A stretch of DNA of 57,991 bases. Origin: a candidate division WWE3 bacterium UBA1397. GTDB lineage: Bacteria > Patescibacteriota > WWE3 > UBA101185 > UBA10185. The position numbers and the translations under genes were made by a program. The notes below the pieces were generated by a model, which made no database searches, was not told where the DNA came from, and was given only the letters and a program-made list of their open reading frames with translations. Location: contig DBQJ01000021.1 in assembly GCA_002305205.1 (NCBI GenBank), positions 6,448 through 64,438 on the forward strand. The letters are read 5' to 3'. Shown here in pieces: positions 1-8,775 of the stretch (within the stretch, counting starts at the first letter, position 1; each line of letters opens with the position of its first letter).

Positions 1-155
1 GCTAATATACATCCATTTGGTGTTTTATAAGCAGCTACGGCAATAGGCTTCCCTCTTAACTGGGGGTTTGCCTGTTGCTCTATAGTGGCAAAGCATGAAT
101 TTAAATCTATATGCATTATTGTCGGTATCTTCGGGTTGAACCCGATATTATTCAT
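1..155 (-). CDS. Y-family DNA polymerase (DinB/UmuC type), N-terminal fragment
   Basis: Only the first ~51 residues are inside the window; the gene runs off the left edge. The visible protein contains MHIDLNSCFATIEQQ followed by NPQLRGKPIAVAA, the start of the Y-family palm: Asp in HIDLN is the first metal ligand and the F of SCF sits at the steric-gate region. Such enzymes copy past damaged template bases. The start at 155 gives an ATGA overlap with the upstream small gene, implying translational coupling; an in-frame ATG at 161 has a GGAG about 10 nt upstream, and the ATG at 116 begins at the conserved MHID, so the exact start is open. Family sure, subfamily (DinB or UmuC) not. Confidence 0.85.
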   Translation of the reverse strand, partial: MNNIGFNPKIPTIMHIDLNSCFATIEQQANPQLRGKPIAVAAYKTPNGCIL

Positions 156-415
156 GAACATATTTGGTCATCTCCAATCTGTTCTAAAGACCAGAATAAA
201 TTATCCGTGTTAAGAACCAGTTTAAAAAACAGATTCTCCGTTACAGCGGTGAATATATGAAATAGAGTTTTACCTTTTCTGAAAGAGTAATGAAGCCCTA
301 TCTTTTTAATGTGGTAGTTTCTTCCTTCCCAAAGGAGGGATATTGGAAAAGATGTGTTTTTCCTATGGTCATAATATAAGCTGACACTAATTGGGGTTTT
401 TATGTCCTGTATCAT
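152..415 (-). CDS. Small conserved partner protein upstream of the Y-family polymerase
   Basis: An 87-residue basic and aromatic-rich protein with a beta-rich look (SLLWEGRNYHIKKIGLHYS, then TLFHIFTAVTENLFFKLVL). It has no signal peptide or membrane segment. It overlaps the polymerase start by 4 nt (ATGA), so the two are very probably co-translated. From memory, small proteins of this type sit next to Y-family polymerases in related genomes, so a role in the same damage-tolerance pathway is inferred from position; no catalytic motif is visible. No strong ribosome-binding site precedes the ATG. Confidence 0.7.
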   Translation of the reverse strand: MIQDIKTPISVSLYYDHRKNTSFPISLLWEGRNYHIKKIGLHYSFRKGKTLFHIFTAVTENLFFKLVLNTDNLFWSLEQIGDDQICS

Positions 416-510
416 TTAAAATACCCGAAGGAAATACGAATATAATATCTTATATAATAGTCAGGGATTTTAATCAATGGGTATTTGTTAAATTCCGTGA
501 AAATGATAGC

Positions 511-1458
511 ATGAAAATTATGAAAACTATCATAGTAACGGGAGGCGCGGGGTTTTTAGGAAGTCATTTATGCGAATATCTATTGGAAAAAGGAGACAAA
601 GTCATTTGTTTAGATAATCTTTTCACAGGAAGCAAGGAAAATATTCACCACCTTTTATCCAATCCTAATTTCAGTTTTATAAACCATGATATTATAGACC
701 AGCTTTATCTTGATAATATAATAATTGATCAAATATATAACTTAGCTTGCCCCGCATCACCTATCCATTATCAGATTAACCCCGTAAGAACTATAAAAGC
801 CAATACAATTGGAGTAATTAATATTCTTGGTTTAGCAAAGAAACATAAAGCCAGGATTCTTCAAGCTTCAACCTCTGAGGTTTACGGAGACCCCCTAGTT
901 CATCCCCAGACGGAAGATTACAGGGGAAATGTAAATACAATAGGACCGAGAGCTTGCTATGATGAAGGTAAAAGAGTATCCGAAACTTTATTTTTTGATT
1001 ATCACCGTCAGCATAAATTGGAGATACGTATAATAAGAATATTTAATACCTACGGTCCTAGAATGGCTTTAGATGATGGAAGAGTAGTATCAAATTTCAT
1101 TCTCCAGGCATTAAAAGGAGAACCGATTACCATATACGGAGATGGTAAACAGACCAGATCTTTTTGTTACGTAGAGGACATGATCGGAGGAATTTATCTT
1201 CTCATGAACAAGGATAATTTTACGGGTCCCGTTAACGTTGGAAATCCAAATGAAATAAATTTACTTGATTTAGCTAATAGAATCATTGAATATACGGAAT
1301 CAAAATCCAAACTGGTATTTAAAGATCTTCCGGAGGATGATCCCAAACAAAGAAGACCTGATATTTCTCTTGCAAAAAAGGAACTAGGCTGGGAGCCAAA
1401 AACACATCTGGAAGAAGGTTTAAAGAAAACCATAGAATACTTTAGGACTAAAGTCTAA
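511..1458 (+). CDS. NAD-dependent epimerase/dehydratase, UDP-glucuronate decarboxylase-like (UXS)
   Basis: Extended short-chain dehydrogenase fold. The Rossmann glycine motif GGAGFLGSHL is at the N-terminus, the STSEVYGDP strand follows near residue 110, and the catalytic YxxxK appears as CYDEGKR. The wording GPRACYDEGKR and NPNEINLLDLA is typical of UDP-glucuronate decarboxylases, which make UDP-xylose for surface glycans; a dTDP-glucose dehydratase or UDP-sugar epimerase is the alternative. The frame is open upstream to 391, but homology begins at MKTIIVTGG, so I chose the ATG at 511 (520 is equally possible). No clear Shine-Dalgarno sequence is seen. About 315 residues, the usual length for the family. 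Confidence 0.82.
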   Translation: MKIMKTIIVTGGAGFLGSHLCEYLLEKGDKVICLDNLFTGSKENIHHLLSNPNFSFINHDIIDQLYLDNIIIDQIYNLACPASPIHYQINPVRTIKANTIGVINILGLAKKHKARILQASTSEVYGDPLVHPQTEDYRGNVNTIGPRACYDEGKRVSETLFFDYHRQHKLEIRIIRIFNTYGPRMALDDGRVVSNFILQALKGEPITIYGDGKQTRSFCYVEDMIGGIYLLMNKDNFTGPVNVGNPNEINLLDLANRIIEYTESKSKLVFKDLPEDDPKQRRPDISLAKKELGWEPKTHLEEGLKKTIEYFRTKV

Positions 1459-1483
1459 ATATATTTCTGGCCCCTCAGTACCG

Positions 1484-1732
1484 TTATTTTCTGTACGCTT
1501 CAAAAGCAGCAGCTGCATCAGGATTAATTTCTTGAAGTAGTTCAATAACCTTACTTCTGATTAATATTCCATCTACAACACCGTCTTGAGCTACTTCATC
1601 AAGCCACGATTCAATTTCATTAGCAATCTTAATTCCCTCGTCTTCAGTACCCCCGGATTTGATTACAGCCTCCTCTATCTTTTTGGGATCAAAATCCTGA
1701 ACCTCACCGTTTTTCTTTAACACCTTATACAT
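1484..1732 (-). CDS. ATP-cone domain protein
   Basis: An 82-residue protein that is essentially one ATP-cone: MYKVLKKNGEVQDFDPKKIEEAV, then a helical part ending AAAAFEAYRK. ATP-cones bind ATP/dATP and regulate ribonucleotide reductases (NrdA, NrdD) and the repressor NrdR; here the domain stands alone without a catalytic or zinc-ribbon partner. A strong AAGGGGGTG ribosome-binding site precedes the ATG. No nrd gene is in the window, so which enzyme it serves is unknown. Confidence 0.75.
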   Translation of the reverse strand: MYKVLKKNGEVQDFDPKKIEEAVIKSGGTEDEGIKIANEIESWLDEVAQDGVVDGILIRSKVIELLQEINPDAAAAFEAYRK

Positions 1733-1805
1733 AGAAAATACACCCCCTTAGTTTATTTAATTGAAATAAATTAATTACTTTTTTCCTTAATATAAGTTAG
1801 TTGTA

Positions 1806-2183
1806 TTAATTACCTTTAGGTAAGTTTTCACAAGCAATACCATCCGCATCCCCATCCAATTTGTTGATATCATATCCGGCACCCCCGCATTTATCCAATA
1901 CTTCCTGAGCTTCGGGTTGCAGCTTAAAGCTGGCGCAGTTATAAATATCTTCTTTACAGCTTTCAAGAAGAAAATTTCCATTTGCATCCCTTTTTATTTT
2001 TGCCTCTTCCATACTTTGACCGGACATTATCTTTCCCAAATCCCAGTCATTATTTGTTAACTCCAATCCAAAAGCAGCTGCCAATAACACTAACAAACCT
2101 CCGAATAGAGGTTTAAGGAATTTTTTCTTTCCTTCGCTTGCGTCAGCTAAAGGTTTAAATTTAGGAATATTTAATTCTGCCAT
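1806..2183 (-). CDS. Membrane-anchored protein with C-terminal excalibur calcium-binding domain
   Basis: A 125-residue protein: soluble basic start, one transmembrane helix near residues 25-42 (LFGGLLVLLAAAFGL), then an outside-facing part ending in an excalibur motif, DGDADGIACENLP, with paired cysteines (CGGAGYD.. and ACEN). The excalibur domain is an EF-hand-like DxDxDGxxCE calcium site found at the ends of secreted nucleases and surface proteins. An AGGAGG site lies just before the ATG. The domain call is firm; the function beyond calcium binding is not known. Confidence 0.75.
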   Translation of the reverse strand: MAELNIPKFKPLADASEGKKKFLKPLFGGLLVLLAAAFGLELTNNDWDLGKIMSGQSMEEAKIKRDANGNFLLESCKEDIYNCASFKLQPEAQEVLDKCGGAGYDINKLDGDADGIACENLPKGN

Positions 2184-2191
2184 ATACCTCC

Positions 2192-2296
2192 TTAAGAAAC
2201 GGAATAAAATAAATAAGCAACTACAAGAATAAGGAAGATTATTAGCAGAAGACGAAGAACTTTATTTCCTCTCATACGTTCCATATTGCTAACCAT
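2192..2296 (-). CDS. Possible 34-residue single-helix membrane peptide
   Basis: A short frame, MVSNMERMRGNK then the hydrophobic stretch VLRLLLIIFLILVVAYLFY. It ends 8 nt before the excalibur gene and its stop codon overlaps that gene's AGGAGG site, an arrangement expected of a real upstream operon member. The weak points are its length and the lack of its own ribosome-binding site. Confidence 0.45.
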   Translation of the reverse strand: MVSNMERMRGNKVLRLLLIIFLILVVAYLFYSVS

Positions 2297-2353
2297 GAGT
2301 AAATCATAACACTTTATTTATATATGTATCAATATATGATGTAAAATATTAGT

Positions 2354-3163
2354 ATGAAAAAATTAAGTCAAGAACAAAAAGATAAAATAAAAGCAGGATT
2401 AGAATTGTTATGTGAGGAGAATACCACCTTGGATAAATTGCAAAAGCTTTCCGAATTAATCAAGGATACAAGTGCTCTGGCGGACAAGAAGATAAAACAG
2501 GTATTAGATATTGCTGATAGAGTTAGAAAAATACAGGAAGGGGATGTTATTTATCTTTCTCTGGAAAATCTTTCTGAGGATACTCCTAAGAAAAAAGATA
2601 GGAAGAAGCTCCTTCTTCTATTATTAAAAAATTGGAAGGATTTACAATCCGAGATTGAAAGAATACATCGAATACAAGAAACAGCTGCAGTATCAGGATT
2701 AACAAGTAAGGATAGTGTAGTAAAGACAGGTAAGACCTTACTAACCATGAAAGGACCTTTGGGAGCGGTTACCATTATTGCTGCTGGAATAGTGGCATTA
2801 ACTACATTTTTAAATAATAAAGCTGTAAATATTGAAGTTAAGAATTATGGATGTTCTCCTATCAGTACACATATGCAGAAGGATATAAATATACCGGGGT
2901 TAAAACTTCCTTCAGAAGATATAATTTCAGGAGAGCGGGGTCAGATTACAATACCCGGTATAGATATTAGCGTAGATTTGACTAAGAAGGGTGGCGCTAA
3001 AATAAAAGCTTTAAATTTTTCAAAAGAGTTTAATTATTCAGGAGAAATTAAGGACATAATTTATGATGGTAAATCTTTGATGGGAAAGAATAATATAATA
3101 AAATTGGGAGAGTCCAAAGACCACGAGTTAATAATTAATTGTGGCAGCAATATTAAAGGGTAG
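2354..3163 (+). CDS. Uncharacterised single-pass membrane protein
   Basis: 269 residues, not recognised. The first ~125 residues are highly charged and helical (many K/E/D, likely coiled coil, with a leucine run after KKKDRKK); a glycine/alanine-rich transmembrane segment lies near residues 133-155 (GPLGAVTIIAAGIVALTTF); the last ~110 residues look beta-rich and probably face outside, with cysteines in YGCSP and NCGSN. A TAAAAT box ends 6 nt before the ATG, so the transcript may be leaderless. It is divergent from the excalibur gene pair. Confidence 0.6.
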   Translation: MKKLSQEQKDKIKAGLELLCEENTTLDKLQKLSELIKDTSALADKKIKQVLDIADRVRKIQEGDVIYLSLENLSEDTPKKKDRKKLLLLLLKNWKDLQSEIERIHRIQETAAVSGLTSKDSVVKTGKTLLTMKGPLGAVTIIAAGIVALTTFLNNKAVNIEVKNYGCSPISTHMQKDINIPGLKLPSEDIISGERGQITIPGIDISVDLTKKGGAKIKALNFSKEFNYSGEIKDIIYDGKSLMGKNNIIKLGESKDHELIINCGSNIKG

Positions 3164-3239
3164 TAGATAATGTTTTAGATTAAAAATTTATTGATTGGGT
3201 AGATCGACTGAGGTCTTTCTACGTGATATCATCTATTTT

Positions 3240-3545
3240 ATGCTGGATAGATTAATTGAACTTTTAGATCCGTGGGTTATCTTTGGTTTCTCAGCTCAGT
3301 TTGTATTTTTTCTAAGATTTGCAGTTCAGTGGTGGGTTTCAGAAAAGAAAAAAGAGAGTGTTATTCCCGTATCTTTCTGGTATTTAAGTATTGTTGGTAC
3401 ATTAATGATTCTTGTTTATTCCATAAAACGCAGGGATATAGTTTTTATAGCAGCTTCATGTCTTAATTCATTAATATATATAAGAAATCTTATCTTAATA
3501 TTCAGGAAGAAAGAGAAAGATAGAGCAGAAAGCAGTAATATATAA
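3240..3545 (+). CDS. LAB_N (lipid-A-disaccharide synthase N-terminal domain) small membrane protein
   Basis: About 101 residues with three predicted helices. The pattern FGFSAQFVFFLRFAVQWWVS, then SVIPVSFWYLSIVGTLMIL, then SCLNSLIYIRNL matches the LAB_N family: small membrane proteins often found beside polyprenyl-phosphate glycosyltransferases and EamA-like lipid-linked sugar flippases. The frame is open to a TTG at 3195, but the family begins near LIELLDPW, so I chose the ATG at 3240. No glycosyltransferase is directly adjacent. Confidence 0.75.
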   Translation: MLDRLIELLDPWVIFGFSAQFVFFLRFAVQWWVSEKKKESVIPVSFWYLSIVGTLMILVYSIKRRDIVFIAASCLNSLIYIRNLILIFRKKEKDRAESSNI

Positions 3546-3573
3546 ATATTCTGATTATTTTCAAATTAAATCT

Positions 3574-4281
3574 ATGATTAAAAGATACAGAAAGGATTCG
3601 GATATTTCTTATTCCCTGGGAATATCTCCTACTATAGAGCTTCTCAGAAATAGATCGATGGAAACAATAAAAGTGTATCTATCACCGGACGTTTCTGAAG
3701 ACAGCAAAGGAGTATCAGAGATAAAGAATATATGCCGTGAAAAAGGCATTTCCTGGGAAATTAATAAATCAGTCATGGATAGAATTTCAGTTACCGGCAA
3801 TACATATACTGCCGGAGTTTATAAGAAGTATACTTCTGATTTAGATCCTATGGGTAATCATATTGTATTGTTTGAACCTGCAGATATGGGTAATTTAGGT
3901 ACTATATGCAGAACTATGTATGCCTATGGATTTAAAGAATTGGCAATTATTAAACCTGCTGTAGATATATTTGATCCTAAAGTTGGAAGATCTTCTATGG
4001 GGGCTGTATATACGGTAAATTATAATTACTTTAATTCAATAGATGAGTATATCTCATTGTATAAACACACTAATTATTTCTTTGTTACTGATGGAGATAG
4101 TATTTTATCTAAAACTAATTTTAACAACCCTTATTCAATATTTTTTGGAAACGAAGGTAAGGGATTGCCCGCAGACGTCACAGATAAAGGAAAGCGTGTG
4201 AGAATACCACAGAGTTCATATGTTGATTCTTTAAATTTATCTGTTGCTGTTGGAATAGCACTCTATCAAATAAATCAGTAG
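3574..4281 (+). CDS. TrmH/SpoU-family RNA 2'-O-methyltransferase
   Basis: SPOUT-fold methyltransferase of 235 residues. The three trefoil-knot motifs are visible: NLGTICRTMYAYGF (motif 1), SIFFGNEGKGLP (motif 2) and IPQSSYVDSLNLSVAVGIAL (motif 3). The asparagine, arginine, glutamate and serine/asparagine positions used for AdoMet binding and catalysis are kept. An N-terminal ~90-residue segment could be the L30e-like substrate-binding domain. Target is rRNA or tRNA; which one cannot be told. Confidence 0.85.
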   Translation: MIKRYRKDSDISYSLGISPTIELLRNRSMETIKVYLSPDVSEDSKGVSEIKNICREKGISWEINKSVMDRISVTGNTYTAGVYKKYTSDLDPMGNHIVLFEPADMGNLGTICRTMYAYGFKELAIIKPAVDIFDPKVGRSSMGAVYTVNYNYFNSIDEYISLYKHTNYFFVTDGDSILSKTNFNNPYSIFFGNEGKGLPADVTDKGKRVRIPQSSYVDSLNLSVAVGIALYQINQ

Positions 4282-4333
4282 TTTCTATCTTCAGTAAATA
4301 GACCTTATTGAAGATATATGTTAATAATTAATA

Positions 4334-5278
4334 ATGGAAATGTTCTTAAAGATTATCCTATATGTCTTTTCCTTTATTGTCCTTTGGTATGCTTCTGATT
4401 TGATTATTTCTTCAGTTGATAAGATGTCAAAATCAATAAAAATGTCACGCTTCGCCCTCTCCTTTTTTATTCTGGGAATGCTAACCTCCATGCCTGAAAT
4501 TGGTGTAGGAATAACTTCAATTATTGAGAATGACCCGCAGATATTCGTCGGAAATCTATTAGGCGGTGTTGTTGTCATATTCTTATTTATTATTCCTATG
4601 CTTGCAATATTTGGTAATGGGATAAATCTGACTAATAGAATGGACCCCGGAGCATTGTTTATGTCCCTCATTATTTGTGTAGCACCATCCTTTTTAGTAG
4701 CCGATAGAAAAATTGGTATATTTGAAGCTATTTTAATGATTCTCCTATATTTGATTACTTTTTACATTGTCCAAAGAAAACAAAACCTGGTTGAGAGCTT
4801 TGAATCAGCAGTAAAGAAAAACGGTAAACATAATTTAGTATCTTTTTTAAGAATATTGATAGGTTTGGTATTAATATTCTTTGTCAGTGATTTCATTGTT
4901 GAAAGAACAATGGAATTTTCAGAAATATTAAAAATATCTCCCTTTGTAATTAGTGTGGTGGTGCTATCCATAGGAACTAATTTACCCGAACTATTTATTG
5001 CTGTAAGGAGTTTAAAATCAAACAATAAGGATATTGCATTTGGAGACTATATCGGTTCTGCTACTGCCAACACTCTTATATTTGGAGTAATGGTTATGAT
5101 AAACGGAGGGGCTATAATCATTCCTAATCATTTCATCCAGAGATTTATATTTATATTTATTGGTCTTATTCTTTTCTATTTCTTTGCCCGATCAAAAAAC
5201 AGATTATCCAGAAAGGAAGCAGTTATTCTGCTTCTGTTATACCTATGTTTTATTGGTGTGGAATTAATCCTTAGTTAA
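4334..5278 (+). CDS. Sodium/calcium-type cation antiporter (CaCA family)
   Basis: 314 residues, about ten transmembrane helices in two inverted halves. The two signature alpha repeats are clear: TSMPEIGVGITSI..GNLLGG near residue 50 and SIGTNLPELFIAV..GDYIGSATANT near residue 215, each with the ion-binding glutamate. This is the YrbG/CaxA-like bacterial branch, which exchanges Ca2+ (or K+) for Na+ or H+ across the cytoplasmic membrane. The ion preference cannot be read from sequence. Confidence 0.85.
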   Translation: MEMFLKIILYVFSFIVLWYASDLIISSVDKMSKSIKMSRFALSFFILGMLTSMPEIGVGITSIIENDPQIFVGNLLGGVVVIFLFIIPMLAIFGNGINLTNRMDPGALFMSLIICVAPSFLVADRKIGIFEAILMILLYLITFYIVQRKQNLVESFESAVKKNGKHNLVSFLRILIGLVLIFFVSDFIVERTMEFSEILKISPFVISVVVLSIGTNLPELFIAVRSLKSNNKDIAFGDYIGSATANTLIFGVMVMINGGAIIIPNHFIQRFIFIFIGLILFYFFARSKNRLSRKEAVILLLLYLCFIGVELILS

Positions 5279-5281
5279 TAT

Positions 5282-5449
5282 TTAATTTATTCCCAGTATT
5301 ATTGTTATCTTATTCTCTTCCGTTTCAATTATTTCTTTCTCAATATCCTTTGTATATCTGAACGACAGTGATACTACCCCAAGGATGATAAAAGAAAGAC
5401 CGTAAAAGAAATATATATACTCTATCTCATTTGTTAGTAAATCGGGCAT
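5282..5449 (-). CDS. Small membrane peptide, 55 residues
   Basis: A short frame with an acidic start (MPDLLTNEIE), one hydrophobic helix (YFFYGLSFIILGVVSLSF), and a charged tail rich in E/K. The helix resembles the first membrane segment of some sensor kinases, but nothing follows it. A perfect TATAAT at 5457-5462 ends 7 nt before the ATG, so it may be a leaderless gene. It fills the gap between the antiporter and the glycosyltransferase and converges with the antiporter. Confidence 0.55.
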   Translation of the reverse strand: MPDLLTNEIEYIYFFYGLSFIILGVVSLSFRYTKDIEKEIIETEENKITIILGIN

Positions 5450-5513
5450 TGTTCTAATTATACAGCAGGTATCTATGAAGATATTAATTTTTTAAAAATG
5501 TTAGAATCTTTTT

Positions 5514-6941
5514 ATGAAGATTGCTATATTTGCATCTTTCTCCCAGGGAAAGGGAGGGGGTGTGGGCAGAGTAACACACGAGTTAGCCGAAGCTATGTCC
5601 AGTAAAGGTCATAGTGTGTTGTTAGTTCAGCCGGGCAGGAAGACGGTAATTGAGCAGACAAATAATTTGAAGAAGCTATACATAAAAAGTATCGGTAATG
5701 GAGATATAGATCTTCCTTTGTTAACGATAAAGAATATTAAAACTGTATTCAAAGCTTTGGATGATTTATCCCCTGATATTGTTCATGTTCATGATCAAGG
5801 TTCTCTTCCGATGCTGGGTTTAGGGTGGGCTAAAAGCACCCGCACCCCATTTATAATGACAATACACATCCTCGCTACAAAAATAACTGATTTTGGAATG
5901 AGTGATGTATTCAAGAAATTAAAGTTTATGGTTACTCCTAAGATAGCTCTTTTATACTCAAATACTGTTTATAAAAATACGGATGCATTTATTGTATTAA
6001 ACGATGCTGCTGAGAAAGAAATGGCAAAAGTTGGATATTCGGACAACGTATATAAAATACCAAATGGTAGAAATATAAAGGTATTCAATCAATGCAGCAT
6101 ACCCGATGTTGAGAAAAAGGATAAAACACTAATATTCACAGGCCACTTAACTGCTAGGAAAAACCAGGATTATTTAATAGATGTGATGAAATACCTTCCT
6201 GACAATTACAATTTACTTTTGGTAGGAAAGCATCTGGATGAAGATTATTTATCTCAGATGAAGTTAAAAATAGAGAATAATCTTAGAGAATCATCAAATC
6301 GATGCGGAAAAGTATCTATTATGGGTGAAGTTGGATTCTCTAAAATACCTAAAGTATTGGAAAAGAGCCATTTATTTGTATCAGCATCAAAGATGGAGGT
6401 TCAAAGTTTAGCTGTTATCGAAGCATTAGCATCAGGAAAACCGGTGGTTGGTTTATCCAATGAAACGATAGATGAGCTTATTGATGATTCAGTAGGAAAA
6501 AGACTTGATAAAGATACAAGACCGAAGGAATTTGCTCACGAAGTGGAGAGAATATTAAATCTACCCAAAGACAAGTATCTAAATATGTGCGCAAATTGTA
6601 GGGAGAGGGTATCTAATTTGGACTGGAGTGTAATAGTAGATAGAACAGTTGAACTATATTCCTCTCTGTTAAGGGAAAAGGATAATACCAAGAATAAGGA
6701 TAGATGGGAAATATTAAAAGATATATTTCCAAAGGATTTAAATTCTGAAGTAGATATAAAAGTTATATCCAAATCAGTTGCTTTATTCTTTAAGGGTCAT
6801 AGAGTAGGGTTAAAGTGGAGGAGGTTTGTAGTAGGTTCTTTTATCGGGACAGCAATAATAATTATGTTATTCTTTGCCGAGCAGGGGGTAGAAAAGATAG
6901 ATAACCGTTTATCAAAATTTTTTGAAATATTAGATAGTTAA
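5514..6941 (+). CDS. GT4-family glycosyltransferase with C-terminal membrane helix
   Basis: GT-B fold glycosyltransferase, 475 residues. The N-terminal Rossmann half starts MKIAIFASFSQGKGGGVGRV (acceptor glycine loop) with DIVHVHDQGS near residue 92; the C-terminal half has FTGHLTARKNQDYLIDV, a GEVGFSKIPKVLE loop, and SKMEVQSLAVIEALASGKPV, in which E-x7-E binds the donor nucleotide. A transmembrane helix follows near residues 440-457 (FIGTAIIIMLFF), an unusual C-terminal anchor. TAGAAT ends 6 nt before the ATG. Likely role: sugar addition to a surface glycan or glycolipid; donor and acceptor unknown. Confidence 0.82.
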   Translation: MKIAIFASFSQGKGGGVGRVTHELAEAMSSKGHSVLLVQPGRKTVIEQTNNLKKLYIKSIGNGDIDLPLLTIKNIKTVFKALDDLSPDIVHVHDQGSLPMLGLGWAKSTRTPFIMTIHILATKITDFGMSDVFKKLKFMVTPKIALLYSNTVYKNTDAFIVLNDAAEKEMAKVGYSDNVYKIPNGRNIKVFNQCSIPDVEKKDKTLIFTGHLTARKNQDYLIDVMKYLPDNYNLLLVGKHLDEDYLSQMKLKIENNLRESSNRCGKVSIMGEVGFSKIPKVLEKSHLFVSASKMEVQSLAVIEALASGKPVVGLSNETIDELIDDSVGKRLDKDTRPKEFAHEVERILNLPKDKYLNMCANCRERVSNLDWSVIVDRTVELYSSLLREKDNTKNKDRWEILKDIFPKDLNSEVDIKVISKSVALFFKGHRVGLKWRRFVVGSFIGTAIIIMLFFAEQGVEKIDNRLSKFFEILDS

Positions 6942-6950
6942 TTACTTAGA

Positions 6951-7562
6951 TCAGAGTTTTTCTATTCTCATTTCGTCATTTGCGTATGATGATAGGGATG
7001 CTATTAATTCATTTTCTTTTGTATTTATATCCAGCCATTTATCTTCCTGATTTAAAGAGATGATTACGGGCATTCTCTCATGAATTTGTTCAACTATTCT
7101 ATTTGGTCTTGTTGTAATTATTGTATAAGAAAGGATAGTATTACCTTCATTATTTATCCACGATTCATATAATCCTGCAAAGGAAAATGTTTCTTGTGCG
7201 TTCAGTCTAATAAAATATGGTGTACTTTTCTTTCCTTCTTCTTTTTTCCACTCATAGAATCCCGAAGCAGGTACTAAACATCTTTTTTTCATGAAAGATC
7301 TTCTAAATGAAGGCTTTATATTTATACTTTCCGAACGGGCATTGATATTTTTAAAGCCGATCTTAGGATCTATTGCCCAAGATGGGATTAAACCCCATTT
7401 CATTAGATGAATTTCTTTCCCATCATTATTTATTACCACGGGGTGTATTGATCCGGGAAGGCATAGATAATTTGGTTCAAGTTTTGGCGTGTCTTTCAAA
7501 GATGTTTTTATAGAGTATCTTTTATATAGATCACCGGTATTTAATAAATATTTACCGCACAT
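6951..7562 (-). CDS. SRAP-domain abasic-site processing protein (YedK/HMCES family)
   Basis: 203 residues. It begins MCGKYLL: Cys2, exposed by Met removal, is the nucleophile that forms a thiazolidine crosslink with abasic sites in single-stranded DNA. Other family residues are present: NARSES (Asn and Glu), CLVPASGFYEWKK, and HERMPVI (catalytic His). The protein shields abasic sites at stalled forks from error-prone processing. It is convergent with the preceding glycosyltransferase gene. Confidence 0.9.
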   Translation of the reverse strand: MCGKYLLNTGDLYKRYSIKTSLKDTPKLEPNYLCLPGSIHPVVINNDGKEIHLMKWGLIPSWAIDPKIGFKNINARSESINIKPSFRRSFMKKRCLVPASGFYEWKKEEGKKSTPYFIRLNAQETFSFAGLYESWINNEGNTILSYTIITTRPNRIVEQIHERMPVIISLNQEDKWLDINTKENELIASLSSYANDEMRIEKL

Positions 7563-7623
7563 ATTTGGATTGTATCAAATATACGAATAAATACCGAATA
7601 CGAAACTGGGATAAATTGAGATA

Positions 7624-8262
7624 TTATTGTTTAGCAGCTTTTATTAATAAAAGCATTCCCAATAAAAAGCTTTTTTTCTCCAGTATTTTAAAATTATGTT
7701 TTTCCAATAATATCGGTAAAGATTTACTGGAGAATGTATGCAAATGGGCATGTTTCCAAACCTTTCCTTTGGATGAGGTCCACAGGAACCATATTATTCT
7801 AAATAAAATACTATTTGATGGTACTAAAACAATAAATATTCCTTGAGGAGATAAAACTCTTGATACCTCTTTTAGTATTTGATCAATATCAACACAATGT
7901 TCTAAGGATTCAATTGAATAAACAGCGCTGAATGTAGAGTTTTCAAAGGGTAGGGTATGAGCATCGGCCGTAATGAATTTTAGATAATCATTTCCCCTTA
8001 TTTTATTTGCATAATCCACGGAATCTTCTAAAACATCAATTCCTATTATATATGGGCATTGGGTGTATTTTTTGATTTTCTCTGTGAATAGACCATCAGA
8101 AGAACCGATATCTAATATTTTCCCATCTATTTTTTGTGATATTTTTTCAACTTCTTTAAATCTTCTACTATGCCAGAATCTTTGAAGGAGGTTTGTTCTT
8201 ATTGATTTATCATAATATCCGGGGGGAACGTAATCATAAATGTGTTTTTTATAATCTTGCAT
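7624..8262 (-). CDS. Class I SAM-dependent methyltransferase (UbiE-like)
   Basis: 212 residues. Motif I is KILDIGSSDGLFTEKI, motif II region YIIGIDVLEDSV, and motif IV/post region ENSTFSAVYSIESLEHCVD, typical of small-molecule methyltransferases of the Methyltransf_11 type. The last 40 residues (SKSLPILLEKHNF, then a hydrophobic end) match the usual cap. Substrate unknown. TAAAAT at 8271-8276 ends 8 nt before the ATG, again a short-leader or leaderless arrangement. Confidence 0.8.
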   Translation of the reverse strand: MQDYKKHIYDYVPPGYYDKSIRTNLLQRFWHSRRFKEVEKISQKIDGKILDIGSSDGLFTEKIKKYTQCPYIIGIDVLEDSVDYANKIRGNDYLKFITADAHTLPFENSTFSAVYSIESLEHCVDIDQILKEVSRVLSPQGIFIVLVPSNSILFRIIWFLWTSSKGKVWKHAHLHTFSSKSLPILLEKHNFKILEKKSFLLGMLLLIKAAKQ

Positions 8263-8402
8263 ATATGTTTATTTTAAAATAGGAATATACATTTATAACA
8301 TAATGTTAGGCAGTATTACTAATAATTAAGTTTGATATTTATACACACATATATATCTATCTATTAAGATTGATTTAGATGCAAAATAGGGTAGGAATTA
8401 AT

Positions 8403-8651
8403 CTACAGAGATATTACTTCATCTCCCTCTCTAACCTTTTCCGTAACTTTAATTCCGATCTCCTGGCCTTTTTTAGCTTGGGAAATATTTTTATGATCTA
8501 CTTGCATTTCATTTACTTCCTGTTCAAAGCTTGAGATCTTTCCTTTTATTCTTATTCTATCTCCAATTTTCAAATCTCCGTTTAGTTTTATTATCCCTAC
8601 ATTTATATGATCAAAATAATGGGTTATTACCCCTATTTTCTTTTCTGTCAT
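8403..8651 (-). CDS. Stand-alone translation-factor-like beta-barrel (EF-Tu domain 2-like)
   Basis: About 82 residues starting MTEKKIGVITHYFDHINVGI. The pattern GDLKIGDRIRIKG, SFEQEVNEMQVDHKNISQ, AKKGQEIGIKVTEKVREGD is that of the beta-barrel domain 2 of translational GTPases, here without a GTPase domain. Similar free-standing barrels are found in archaea and some bacteria; their role is not settled. An AAGGAGGTG lies 13 nt before the chosen ATG; the frame extends to another ATG at 8678. Confidence 0.7.
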   Translation of the reverse strand: MTEKKIGVITHYFDHINVGIIKLNGDLKIGDRIRIKGKISSFEQEVNEMQVDHKNISQAKKGQEIGIKVTEKVREGDEVISL

Positions 8652-8775
8652 CTTATCTTTAACACCTCCTTTGTACATAACTTATATTTTATTCATTATA
8701 ACAAGAATAAAACGGTCAATATAATGATTGAGAATTTCTATCCCATTGTTGGTTAAAGTACTATAATCATGGTAT

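Noticed and set aside
3195..3239. Longer TTG start for the LAB_N protein
   Set aside because: The added residues do not belong to the family, which starts near the ATG at 3240.
7565..7846. Plus-strand frame of 93 codons opposite the methyltransferase gene
   Set aside because: It is the antisense shadow of a clear methyltransferase and has no recognisable domain or ribosome-binding site.
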